Below, in pieces: positions 6,799-13,868 of a stretch of 26,024 nucleotides of DNA. Numbering within the stretch: position 1 is the first letter of the stretch; each line of letters opens with the position of its first letter. Both the position numbers and the translations under genes were made by a program. Origin of the DNA: Pseudomonadota bacterium (GTDB lineage: Bacteria; Pseudomonadota; Gammaproteobacteria; Burkholderiales; Burkholderiaceae_D); NCBI GenBank assembly GCA_023389425.1, contig JAEWEK010000130.1, forward strand, positions 1 through 26,024, read 5' to 3'. Under the pieces are notes generated by a model that did no database searches, was not told the origin of the DNA, and saw only the letters and a program-made list of their open reading frames with translations.

Positions 6799-7087
6799 CC
6801 GGTTTTGGCGGCTGATTTCGGCTGTCTTGAGCGAGGACCTGGCGGCGCCACCCTATCCGGAGCGCTTGCCGCGCTTGCTCGCTCATCGTTTCGGGTCGTG
6901 GGACCGTGCTGGGCGCGTGCGAATGGGAAGGCAGCCTAGGCACGAGCATCCGCAATGTGCAGGCCAATGAATTCGCCCTGCTGCGAGCGCGCAGCCCCGC
7001 GTTGTATACGGTAGGTTTCAATAGGCAGGCATCCAGAAACTGTGCGACTGGCTTTCGCTGATCAACGCCGACAACTTGAGGCCGTGA
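6797..7087 (+). pseudogene. 5'-truncated, frameshifted and deleted DNA-deoxyinosine glycosylase remnant
   Basis: The frame begins NRFWRLISAVLSEDL and continues PERLPRLLAHRFGSWD, closely matching the remnant at 578-976. An extra C at 6904-6905 then shifts the frame. The match resumes as VLGACEWEGSLGTSIR and TVGFNRQAS to about 7036. About 90 bp covering the PSSSPAH active-site motif are then missing, and the match picks up in a KLCDWLSL tail ending at TGA 7085-7087. The gene lacks both active-site motifs and cannot be functional. Its 5' truncation point is the same Asn codon as in the first remnant, with the same 25-bp sequence fused to it. It lies directly against the core chromosome, whose first gene ends at 7105. 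Confidence 0.85.
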
Positions 7088-7104
7088 AGTAGCGCGCCAT
7101 TGGC

Positions 7105-8271
7105 TCAATTCCCCTGGGGCCCCGTCGCCAGCTTGTGCAAATGCACAAGCTTCGCCGCATACCGCTCGCGGTTGTCGGTGGTGGTGCTGGATTCCAGGGC
7201 CAACGTGAGTTGTTCGCGCGCCAGCTCCGGCTGGCCCAGGCGCAGGCAGGCCACCGCCAGCCAGAAGTGGAATTCGTCGTTGTAGGGCGCCCGCTTGACC
7301 TCGCGCGCGAACAGCTCCTTGGCGCGGGCGTAATCGCCCTTCTGGAACGCCCGCAAGCCGTCGTTGAAGTATTCGAACGGCGGATGCGGATTGAGCTTCG
7401 CGACGCGCGCGGCCAGCGCCGCCGATTCGGCCTGCTTGCCGTTCTCGGCCAGCAGCGGCACCAGGTTCTGCATCACTACCAGGCTGTTCGGCTCGCGCTG
7501 CAGCGCCGCGCGGAACACCGCTTCGGCTTGGGCCAGGTCGCCATGCTGCTGGTAGACCACGCCGAGCGTGTTGAAGGTCGATGCCGGCGCGTTCTCGCGC
7601 GCCACCGCGCCGCGCGCCCACCAGTAGGCGTCGTCGATGCGGCCCATCACCAGCGATTCGGCCGCGCGGTTGTTCATGTAGAGCGTGACGATGTCCTGCT
7701 CGGTCAGCGGCTCGACGCGCAGCCTGGCCGCGTCCGGCGGCGGCAGGAAGTCCACCGTGAGCAGCTGGTCCGGCTCGCCGGTGTGCGCGAGGTCGATCAT
7801 CGGCTTGCGACCGAACGACACGTTGACGTGCGAACTGACCAGGTACAGGCTGGCGCTGCGGCTCCAGGTGTCCTCCACGTCGACGCTCTGGAAGCGCACC
7901 ACCAGGCCCAGCTCCTTGGCGAAGGCGGCGGTCATGATGACCAGCGACAGGCAGTTGCCGGCGCGCGCATCGAAAGTCTGGGCGGCGGTGCGCGTCATGC
8001 TCGAATCGTATTCGAGCTTGAGCTGGCCCTTGTCGTACAGCGCATCGATCAGGCCATTGATGGTGCCGTGGTCCTGCAGCAGCTGCTTGAAGCGCTTGGT
8101 CTGCATATAGTCCCGCATCTGGGGATTCAGCGCGAACAGCTGGTCCACCGATACCGGTTGTGACGGCGCGGCGAAGCGGGAATCGGCAAACAGCGCGTCC
8201 GGCGCCGGGCCATGCTCGACGGTGGCGCATCCCGTCAGTAAAGCCATTAGCAGCGCCGCGATGATCCTCAT
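7105..8271 (-). CDS. Transglutaminase-like/TPR lipoprotein
   Basis: This encodes 388 residues with a strong AAGGAGG 6 nt before the ATG. The N-terminus is a lipoprotein signal with lipobox LLTGC (Cys 15). A transglutaminase-like fold follows, with a plausible Cys-His-Asp triad at C107 (AGNCLSL), H148 (SSHVNV) and D160 (MIDLA). From about residue 205 there are several tetratricopeptide repeats (for example STFNTLGVVYQQHGDLAQAE and LRAFQKGDYARAKELFAREV). Proteins of this plan are envelope-anchored and thought to bind or process peptides, but the substrate is unknown. Codon use is strongly GC-rich. It is the first core gene after the accessory region, separated from the glycosylase remnant by only 17 bp. 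It lies 59 bp downstream of the HDOD gene and could be cotranscribed with it. Confidence 0.85.
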   Translation of the reverse strand: MRIIAALLMALLTGCATVEHGPAPDALFADSRFAAPSQPVSVDQLFALNPQMRDYMQTKRFKQLLQDHGTINGLIDALYDKGQLKLEYDSSMTRTAAQTFDARAGNCLSLVIMTAAFAKELGLVVRFQSVDVEDTWSRSASLYLVSSHVNVSFGRKPMIDLAHTGEPDQLLTVDFLPPPDAARLRVEPLTEQDIVTLYMNNRAAESLVMGRIDDAYWWARGAVARENAPASTFNTLGVVYQQHGDLAQAEAVFRAALQREPNSLVVMQNLVPLLAENGKQAESAALAARVAKLNPHPPFEYFNDGLRAFQKGDYARAKELFAREVKRAPYNDEFHFWLAVACLRLGQPELAREQLTLALESSTTTDNRERYAAKLVHLHKLATGPQGN

Positions 8272-8330
8272 GCTGTCCTCCTTGTACTTACAGAGGCAGT
8301 GTCGCGCCGCCGCGCGCGCTTGTCAAAGCT

Positions 8331-9185
8331 TTATGCGTCGCCGTGCAGGGCTTCGTGCAGGCTGTCGAGCAGGTCGTCGGTTTCGTCTTCGGCCAGGCCG
8401 AGATAGGCGCAGCAGCGCTCACCGCCCTTGGCCCATTCGAGCGAACGGGCGTCGCCCTGGTATTTGCAGATCGCGCGCTCGGCCAGTACCGACAGCGCCA
8501 CCAGCGCGCGCACCAGGTCCGGCGTGGCGCCGTCGTCCAGCACCGCGTAGTCGTGATGGTGCAGGATGGCCCAGCCGACTTCCGGCGACAGGCCCCAGTT
8601 GCGCGCCAACAGGCAGCCGACCGCCGCGTGGTTGGCGTTGTGGCGTTCGTCCTCGAGCGCGGTGAAGGCGCGTTCGGCTTCGTTGGCGGCGGCGGCGTAG
8701 GTGGCGGCATAGCCGGGGAAGCGTTCCATCATCAGCGGCAGGCCGGTGTCGCAGAACAGGCCGAAGGTGTGCGCGATGTCCGGCTCGCTGATGCGCAGGC
8801 GGCGCGACAGGTAGACCATTGCATGCGCGCGCAGGGTCGAGATGTCCCAGAAGCTGGCCAGCGCCGCGCTGTCGGCGGGGATGGCCTGGCGCGCCAGCAG
8901 TCCGGTCATCAGCGCCGCTACCTGGTTAATCCCCAAAAACATGATCGCCTGCTCGACCGACTTGGCCTGGCGCTGGCCGCCGTAGAATGAGGAGTTGGCC
9001 AGCTTGAGCAGCGCGCCGGCCATGCCGACGTCGCGCGCGACGATGCGCGCGATCGTGTCCGTCGAAGGTTCGCGCCGCGCCAGTTCGCTCTGGAGGTCGG
9101 CCAGCAGGCTGGGACGGGGCGGAATGCGGATCGACTTGATGAGGGCGTCGACGTGCTCGGTGGCGGGGACTGCGAGGGTGCTCAT
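8331..9185 (-). CDS. HDOD-domain signalling protein
   Basis: This encodes 284 residues. The N-terminal two-thirds match the HDOD domain (an HD-like domain without metal catalysis), including the signature RDVGMAGALLKLANSSFYGG at about residues 50-69 and SVEQAIMFLGINQVAALM. A NANHAAVGCLLARNWGLS stretch and an AILHHHD follow in the second helical half, typical of the family. HDOD proteins act in bacterial signalling, often with two-component or cyclic-di-GMP networks; the partner here is not evident. The ATG at 9185 lacks a clear Shine-Dalgarno sequence. Instead a 15-bp perfect palindrome lies at 9194-9208, just upstream. It is divergent from the 3-methyladenine glycosylase gene. Confidence 0.88.
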   Translation of the reverse strand: MSTLAVPATEHVDALIKSIRIPPRPSLLADLQSELARREPSTDTIARIVARDVGMAGALLKLANSSFYGGQRQAKSVEQAIMFLGINQVAALMTGLLARQAIPADSAALASFWDISTLRAHAMVYLSRRLRISEPDIAHTFGLFCDTGLPLMMERFPGYAATYAAAANEAERAFTALEDERHNANHAAVGCLLARNWGLSPEVGWAILHHHDYAVLDDGATPDLVRALVALSVLAERAICKYQGDARSLEWAKGGERCCAYLGLAEDETDDLLDSLHEALHGDA

Positions 9186-9193
9186 GCGGAAGG

Positions 9194-9208
9194 GGAAAGT
9201 AACTTTCC
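9194..9208. promoter_or_regulatory. 15-bp perfect palindrome next to the HDOD start
   Basis: GGAAAGT and ACTTTCC form a 7-bp inverted repeat around one base. It ends 8 nt upstream of the HDOD start codon (9185). On the mRNA it would form a small hairpin holding the only purine-rich sequence near the start, so it could control translation. As DNA it could be an operator shared with the divergent gene. Confidence 0.35.
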
Positions 9209-9332
9209 GTTAGGAAACAGCTAAACCAACACTATAAACCAGAGCTATCGCCCTTGCATCAAAAGCATGGCGATTGTCCTAAAAATTGTCGCCAAATGGA
9301 CAGTACGCCCGTGATATTTGGGGAGTATTAGA

Positions 9333-9911
9333 ATGGCAGGCATGACAGAACAGCTTGCCGGGATCGACTTTTCGGCACCGTCGGAGGTCGTCGCGCGCCG
9401 GCTGATCGGGGTCACGGTGCTCGTCGACGGCGTCGGCGGCCGCATCGTCGAGACCGAAGCCTACGACCGCGAGGATCCGGCCTCGCACGCGTTTTCCGGG
9501 CCGACCGAGCGCAACGAGGCGATGTTCGGCCCCCCGGCGCACGCCTACGTCTACCGCTCCTACGGCATCCACTGGTGCCTCAACTTCGTCTGCCGCGAGG
9601 CCGGGCATGGCGCCGGGGTGCTGATCCGCGCGATCGAGCCGCTGCACGGCCTGGACGTGATGCGCGAGCGGCGCCGCACCGGCGACGACTGGCTGCTGTG
9701 CTCCGGACCCGGCAAATTGTGCCAGGCGATGGGCGTGACGCGCGCGCTCAACGGCAAGTCGCTGGCGGAGTTCCCGTTCGCGCTGCTGCCGGCGCCGCGC
9801 GGGCTGGAGGTGGTGGAAGGGCCGCGCATCGGCATCTCGAAGGCGATGGAGGTGCCGTGGCGTTTCGGGCTGGCCGGCTCGCGCTTCGTCAGCAAGCCGT
9901 TCAGGCGCTGA
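9333..9911 (+). CDS. DNA-3-methyladenine glycosylase (AAG/MPG type)
   Basis: This encodes 192 residues from the ATG at 9333, which has GGGGAG 7 nt upstream (9320-9325). The protein matches the alkyladenine glycosylase family. The catalytic-glutamate motif RIVETEAY is at about residues 37-44, followed by SHAFSGPTERNEAMFG and HAYVYRSYGIHWCLNFV, then CSGPGKLCQAMGV near 130. The enzyme removes alkylated purines, and commonly hypoxanthine, from DNA in base-excision repair. The length is normal for bacterial members and all main motifs are present. It is a single gene, divergent from the HDOD gene and convergent with the chemotaxis receptor. Another glycosylase for deaminated adenine lies 4 kb away in the accessory region. 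Confidence 0.92.
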   Translation: MAGMTEQLAGIDFSAPSEVVARRLIGVTVLVDGVGGRIVETEAYDREDPASHAFSGPTERNEAMFGPPAHAYVYRSYGIHWCLNFVCREAGHGAGVLIRAIEPLHGLDVMRERRRTGDDWLLCSGPGKLCQAMGVTRALNGKSLAEFPFALLPAPRGLEVVEGPRIGISKAMEVPWRFGLAGSRFVSKPFRR

Positions 9912-9974
9912 GGCGACCGCGCGCCCCCGCTCGTCAAAGGCCGTGGCCCGTTCACCGCTTGCGCATTCGAATAC

Positions 9975-11699
9975 TCAGCATGGGCCCCGGCCTGCGCCGG
10001 GGCGACGGCTGATTTGAGGCTGCGCCGCCGTTGGCTCGGGCAGCGCGCGGCGCCTGATGCTGCGCATCGGGCTGTCCGGCGCACGGCGCTCCTTGCGCGG
10101 CGCGCGGAACCCGGCGCCGGCGTCGTCGCAGGCCGGCTGGGGCGGCACGGGCACACCGTCGATCTTGAAGATCGAGACCGCCTCCGACAGGTTGACGGTC
10201 TGCTCGGCCAGGCTGCCGGCCGCCGCCGCGGCCTGCTCCACCAGCGCCGCGTTCTGCTGCGTCATGTCGTCCATCTGGCCCACCGCGCGGTTCACTTCGG
10301 CGATGCCTTCGGCCTGCTCGGTGCTGGCGGCGCTGATGCGTTCGATGATCTCGTTGACCTGCCGGACCGAGGCGACGATGTGACCCATGCTGGCGCCGGC
10401 CTCGTTGACTGAGTGGCTGCCGCTGTCGACGATCGCGACCGAATTGGCGATCAGCGCCTTGATTTCCCTCGCCGCCGCGGCCGAGCGCTGCGCCAGCGTG
10501 CGCACCTCGGCCGCCACGACCGCGAAGCCGCGCCCCTGTTCGCCGGCGCGCGCCGCTTCCACCGCCGCGTTCAGCGCCAGGATATTTGTCTGGAACGAGA
10601 TCCCGTCGATCACGCCGATGATCTCGACGATCTTGCGCGAGCTGGCCTTGATCGACTCCATCGTCGACACGGCGCGGTCGACCGCCTGGCCGCCCTGCGA
10701 AGCCAGGCGCGTGGCCTCGGCCGCCAGCCCGGTGGCTTCGCGTGCGTTGCTGGCGTTGTGCCTGACGGCCGCGGTCAGGGTCTCCATCGCGCTGGCGGTC
10801 TGCTGCAGCGACCCGGCCTGCAGCTCGGTGCGGGTGGACAGGTCGAGGTTGCCGGTGGCGATTTCGCGCGAGGCGGTGTCGATCGAGGCCACCGAGGCCA
10901 GGATCTTGCGCAGCGCGTCGTTCAGCTTGACGATGGTGTGGTCGAGCGCGCGCGAGGTGTCGGCGATTTCGTCGCGGCCGCTGCTGCCCTTGCCGGCGTT
11001 GATGCGGCCTTCGGCCAGTTCGCCCACCACTTCCGAGATCGCGCGGATGTCGGCCAGCATCGCGCGCCGTACCAGCATCGTCACCGCCAGCGACAGGCCG
11101 ATCGACAGCAGCACCAGCACCGCCATCGAGATCCCGAGCGTGCGGAATTCGGCGCGCGCTTCGGCGTAGGCGCTCTCGCTGAGCGTTTTTTCCAGCGCCG
11201 ACAGCCCGGCCAGCGCCTTGTCCAGTACGACGAACTGCGCCTCGGCCTTCTGCATCGAGTTGGCCGCGATCGACACGTCCACCTGCGCCATGTCGATCGT
11301 CTCCAGCACGCTCTTGCGATACGCGGCCAGCGCGCTGCCGGATGCGTCGACCAGCTTGCGCTCGGCCGGATCGGCCACCGCCGCCAGCGTCTTCAACTGG
11401 GCGGCGATGGCGGCGTGCCTGGCGTCGATGTCGGCGCTCAGCGCGTCGAGCCGGCTCTTGGCGAAGCTGCCGTTGACCCAGGCCAGCAGCTGGTAGATGT
11501 TGGCGTGCGCGCCTTTGGCGTCGCGCGCCACGTCGGCCGCGTTCTTCAGGCGTGCCGCGCGCACCTGCACCATGTTCTCGAGCGAGGCGTTCTGGCGCAC
11601 CATGCCGTAGTAGGCGGCGCCCGACAGCAGGGTCAATAGCAGCAGCACCAGGCCAGGGGCCAGCAGCAGCTTGGGACCGATCCGCAGTTTGTTCAGCAT
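9975..11699 (-). CDS. Methyl-accepting chemotaxis protein
   Basis: This encodes 574 residues. Transmembrane helix 1 lies at about residues 10-31, followed by a helical periplasmic domain of the four-helix-bundle type (about 35-185). Transmembrane helix 2 is at about 189-210, then a HAMP segment and the cytoplasmic signalling domain. The signalling hairpin tip is clear: NAAVEAARAGEQGRGFAVVA at 377-396, followed by EVRTLAQRSAAAAREI. The receptor reports ligand or periplasmic signals to CheA/CheW. The gene lies 57 bp downstream of a single-Cache periplasmic protein and is probably cotranscribed. The C-terminal tail after the signalling domain is Pro/Arg-rich, with no CheR-binding pentapeptide, and its last residues (RRPGAGRGPC) are encoded by a REP-like palindrome that lies against its stop codon. 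Confidence 0.92.
   Translation of the reverse strand: MLNKLRIGPKLLLAPGLVLLLLTLLSGAAYYGMVRQNASLENMVQVRAARLKNAADVARDAKGAHANIYQLLAWVNGSFAKSRLDALSADIDARHAAIAAQLKTLAAVADPAERKLVDASGSALAAYRKSVLETIDMAQVDVSIAANSMQKAEAQFVVLDKALAGLSALEKTLSESAYAEARAEFRTLGISMAVLVLLSIGLSLAVTMLVRRAMLADIRAISEVVGELAEGRINAGKGSSGRDEIADTSRALDHTIVKLNDALRKILASVASIDTASREIATGNLDLSTRTELQAGSLQQTASAMETLTAAVRHNASNAREATGLAAEATRLASQGGQAVDRAVSTMESIKASSRKIVEIIGVIDGISFQTNILALNAAVEAARAGEQGRGFAVVAAEVRTLAQRSAAAAREIKALIANSVAIVDSGSHSVNEAGASMGHIVASVRQVNEIIERISAASTEQAEGIAEVNRAVGQMDDMTQQNAALVEQAAAAAGSLAEQTVNLSEAVSIFKIDGVPVPPQPACDDAGAGFRAPRKERRAPDSPMRSIRRRALPEPTAAQPQISRRPGAGRGPC
9979..10006. repeat. REP-like palindrome, single copy
   Basis: CATGGGCCCCGGC, then CTGC, then GCCGGGGCGAC form a 7-bp GC stem (9985-9991 with 9996-10002). 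The same sequence type, preceded by CTCAGCATGGG, occurs at 16093-16120, 18228-18256 and inverted elsewhere. It lies between convergent genes and overlaps the last codons of the chemotaxis receptor gene. Confidence 0.75.
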
Positions 11700-11756
11700 G
11701 AGAGCTCCCGGCGAAGAAGCACGGCGGCGCGCCGGCCGCCGTCGGTGCGCGACGAA

Positions 11757-12209
11757 TCATTTCTTGTAGATGCCGGCTTCCAGCACGAAGTCGTCCACCT
11801 TCAGGATGTAAGTGGTCTTAGGCTCGATCTTCTGCGTCACCGGGTTCTTGTACATGTAGTCGACCCAGCCCTTGCCCCTGGCGGCTGCCAGCTCGATGAT
11901 CTCGCGCCGGTACTTCTTGCCGTTCGCGTCCGGCACGTCGGTCAGGTCCTTGCCCACGATCGAAGGATTGTGCGGGTGGGCCAGCACGATGCCGGACTTG
12001 ATGTCGCGCAGGTCGATGTACAGCGAGCCCTGCGAGAAGTCCGGATTCTTTGCCGTGATCGCTTTCATCAGTTCGTCCTTGCCATGGGCCTTGAAGTAGG
12101 CGGCGCCGCGTTCGGCCATCGCGATCGCATCCTTTTCGGTAGGCTCGTTGGCGAAGGCGCTGGCGGACAGGATGCTCAGGCACAGGGCGGCGGTGGCGGT
12201 CAGTTTCAT
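11757..12209 (-). CDS. Periplasmic single-Cache-domain protein
   Basis: This encodes 150 residues with a cleavable signal peptide (MKLTATAALCLSILSASAFA is residues 1-20) and a GAGGAG before the ATG. The mature part matches the single Cache type 2 fold: a long helix (DAIAMAERGAAYFKAHG), then SLYIDLRDIKSGIVLAHPHNPSIVGKD written across residues 62-88, and a GKGWVDYMYKNPVT segment ending KTTYILKV. Cache domains bind small ligands such as carboxylates or amines. Here the domain is free in the periplasm rather than fused to a receptor. The chemoreceptor gene follows on the same strand, which has a different periplasmic domain, so the pair may form a split sensor. That partnership is inference from gene order. 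Confidence 0.85.
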   Translation of the reverse strand: MKLTATAALCLSILSASAFANEPTEKDAIAMAERGAAYFKAHGKDELMKAITAKNPDFSQGSLYIDLRDIKSGIVLAHPHNPSIVGKDLTDVPDANGKKYRREIIELAAARGKGWVDYMYKNPVTQKIEPKTTYILKVDDFVLEAGIYKK

Positions 12210-12467
12210 GTCGGCTCCTCTGGAGAGTGGGAAGGGAAAGATGCCTGGACCACTCTACGCGTGCTGCCTGACGGCAATTTTGCGTTACCGCAACACGTGC
12301 GCTGGCCTGTGCGCCGATGCCACGCCGAAAGTTTGTTCCTTGTGGAAATTCCCGAATCGGGTAATTGATTAGCGGCAATTCAGCGCGGGCAAGGCCGACC
12401 TACCATGGAATTCCTTGCAGGCAACCTCTGTTGCCCGCCGTCCGCCATCCTCTTCCAGGAGAATCCC

Positions 12468-13862
12468 GTGACCCATGCCGACGCCGCGCCCGCCAAGTTC
12501 AAACCCTATACCCGCCAGACGATCGCGCTGGCGCGCCAGTGGCAGTGGCTCGGTCCCGAGCTGCAGGAAGCGGTGCAGGTGGTGTCGCACGTGCTGCCGT
12601 TTCGCACCAACGAATACGTGATGGAGCAGCTGATCGACTGGACCCGGGTGCCGGACGACCCGATCTACCGCCTGACCTTCCCGCACCGCGACATGCTGCC
12701 GCCCGCCGAATACGCGCAGCTGCGCGACCTGGTCCTGTACAAGAAGGACGAGGCGGCGACGCGCGCGCTGGTGCACCAGATCCGCATGCGCATGAATCCG
12801 CACCCGGCCGGCCAGTTGACGCACAACGTCCCGCGCGTCAACGATGCGCCGCTCAAGGGACTGCAGCACAAGTACAAGGAGACCGTGCTGTTCTTCCCCA
12901 GCTCCGGCCAGACCTGCCACGCTTACTGCACCTTCTGCTTCCGCTGGCCGCAGTTCGCCGGCATGGACGACATGAAGTTCGACGCGCGCGAGTCGGGGGA
13001 ACTGGTGGCCTACCTGAAGGCGCATCCGGAGGTGACCGACGTCCTGCTGACCGGCGGCGACCCGATGATCATGAATACGCGCTCGCTGGCCGAGTTCATC
13101 GAGCCGCTGCTGGCGCCCGAGCTGGCGCACATCCAGAACATCCGCATCGGCACCAAGTCGGTGGCCTACTGGCCGCAGCGCTTCGTCAGCGACAGGGACG
13201 CCGATGATCTGCTGCGCCTGTTCGAGAAGGTGGTCGGCAGCGGCCGGAACATGGCGATCATGGGCCACTACAACCACGCGGTCGAATTGCGCGGCAGCGT
13301 GGCCCAGCAGGCCGTCAAGCGCATCGTGGGCACCGGCGCCACGCTGCGCATGCAGGGGCCGCTGATCCGCCACATCAACGAAGACCCGGACAGCTGGTCC
13401 GAGCTGTGGACCACCGGAGTGCGCCTTGGCGCGATCCCTTACTACATGTTCGTCGAGCGCGACACCGGACCGCGCGATTACTTCGCGCTGCCGCTGGCGC
13501 GCGCGCACGAGATTTTCCAGCAGGCTTACCAGCAGGTGTCCGGCCTGTCGCGCACCGTGCGCGGGCCGTCGATGAGCGCCTTCCCGGGCAAGGTCGTGAT
13601 CGACGGCGTGGTGCAGATCAACGGCGAGAAGCTGTTCGCGCTGCAGTTCCTGCAGGCGCGCAATCCCGACTGGGTGCGCAAGCCTTTTTTCGCCAGATAC
13701 GATCCGGACGCCACCTGGCTCGATCATCTCCAGCCCGCGTTCGGACGCAAGAAGTTCTTCTTCGAGGAGGAGGGCGGCGGCGTCGATACCGATATCCCGG
13801 CCGGGCGCGTGATCCCGATTTCGCCGGCCTCGCGGCAGCTTGGCCAGCGCAGCGCCGCCTGA
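12468..13862 (+). CDS. KamA-family radical SAM protein (lysine 2,3-aminomutase-like)
   Basis: I chose the GTG at 12468 (464 residues) because AGGAGA lies 5 nt upstream. An in-frame ATG at 12405 has no such signal and adds a non-conserved extension. The radical SAM cluster motif CHAYCTFC places the three Cys ligands at about 150, 154 and 157. LLTGGDPMIM follows, as in KamA and EpmB proteins. The glycine-rich PLP-lysine loop of classical lysine 2,3-aminomutases is not evident; SAFPGKVVIDG occupies the similar position, and its Lys may hold PLP. The protein may therefore be an aminomutase of different specificity. It is followed by an MFS transporter gene 6 bp downstream, with a strong terminator hairpin inside the start of that gene. 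It is divergent from the Cache protein gene. Confidence 0.85.
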   Translation: MTHADAAPAKFKPYTRQTIALARQWQWLGPELQEAVQVVSHVLPFRTNEYVMEQLIDWTRVPDDPIYRLTFPHRDMLPPAEYAQLRDLVLYKKDEAATRALVHQIRMRMNPHPAGQLTHNVPRVNDAPLKGLQHKYKETVLFFPSSGQTCHAYCTFCFRWPQFAGMDDMKFDARESGELVAYLKAHPEVTDVLLTGGDPMIMNTRSLAEFIEPLLAPELAHIQNIRIGTKSVAYWPQRFVSDRDADDLLRLFEKVVGSGRNMAIMGHYNHAVELRGSVAQQAVKRIVGTGATLRMQGPLIRHINEDPDSWSELWTTGVRLGAIPYYMFVERDTGPRDYFALPLARAHEIFQQAYQQVSGLSRTVRGPSMSAFPGKVVIDGVVQINGEKLFALQFLQARNPDWVRKPFFARYDPDATWLDHLQPAFGRKKFFFEEEGGGVDTDIPAGRVIPISPASRQLGQRSAA

Positions 13863-13868
13863 TCCGTC

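Noticed and set aside
1..7090. An integrase, transposase or tRNA attachment site to explain the array
   Set aside because: I looked for recombinase-like proteins on both strands and for a tRNA gene at the boundaries and found none in this window; the element, if autonomous, must extend left or be mobilised in trans.
6728..8230. A 500-codon open frame on the - strand
   Set aside because: It is a shadow of the transglutaminase/TPR lipoprotein gene running on into the antisense of the glycosylase remnant.
9952..11760. A 602-codon open frame on the - strand in the chemoreceptor region
   Set aside because: It is another frame of the chemoreceptor gene, rich in Arg, Gly and Ala, with no family features.
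11757..12330. A flagellar sigma-28 promoter before the Cache/chemoreceptor operon
   Set aside because: No TAAA plus GCCGATAA arrangement with proper spacing is present upstream of 12209.
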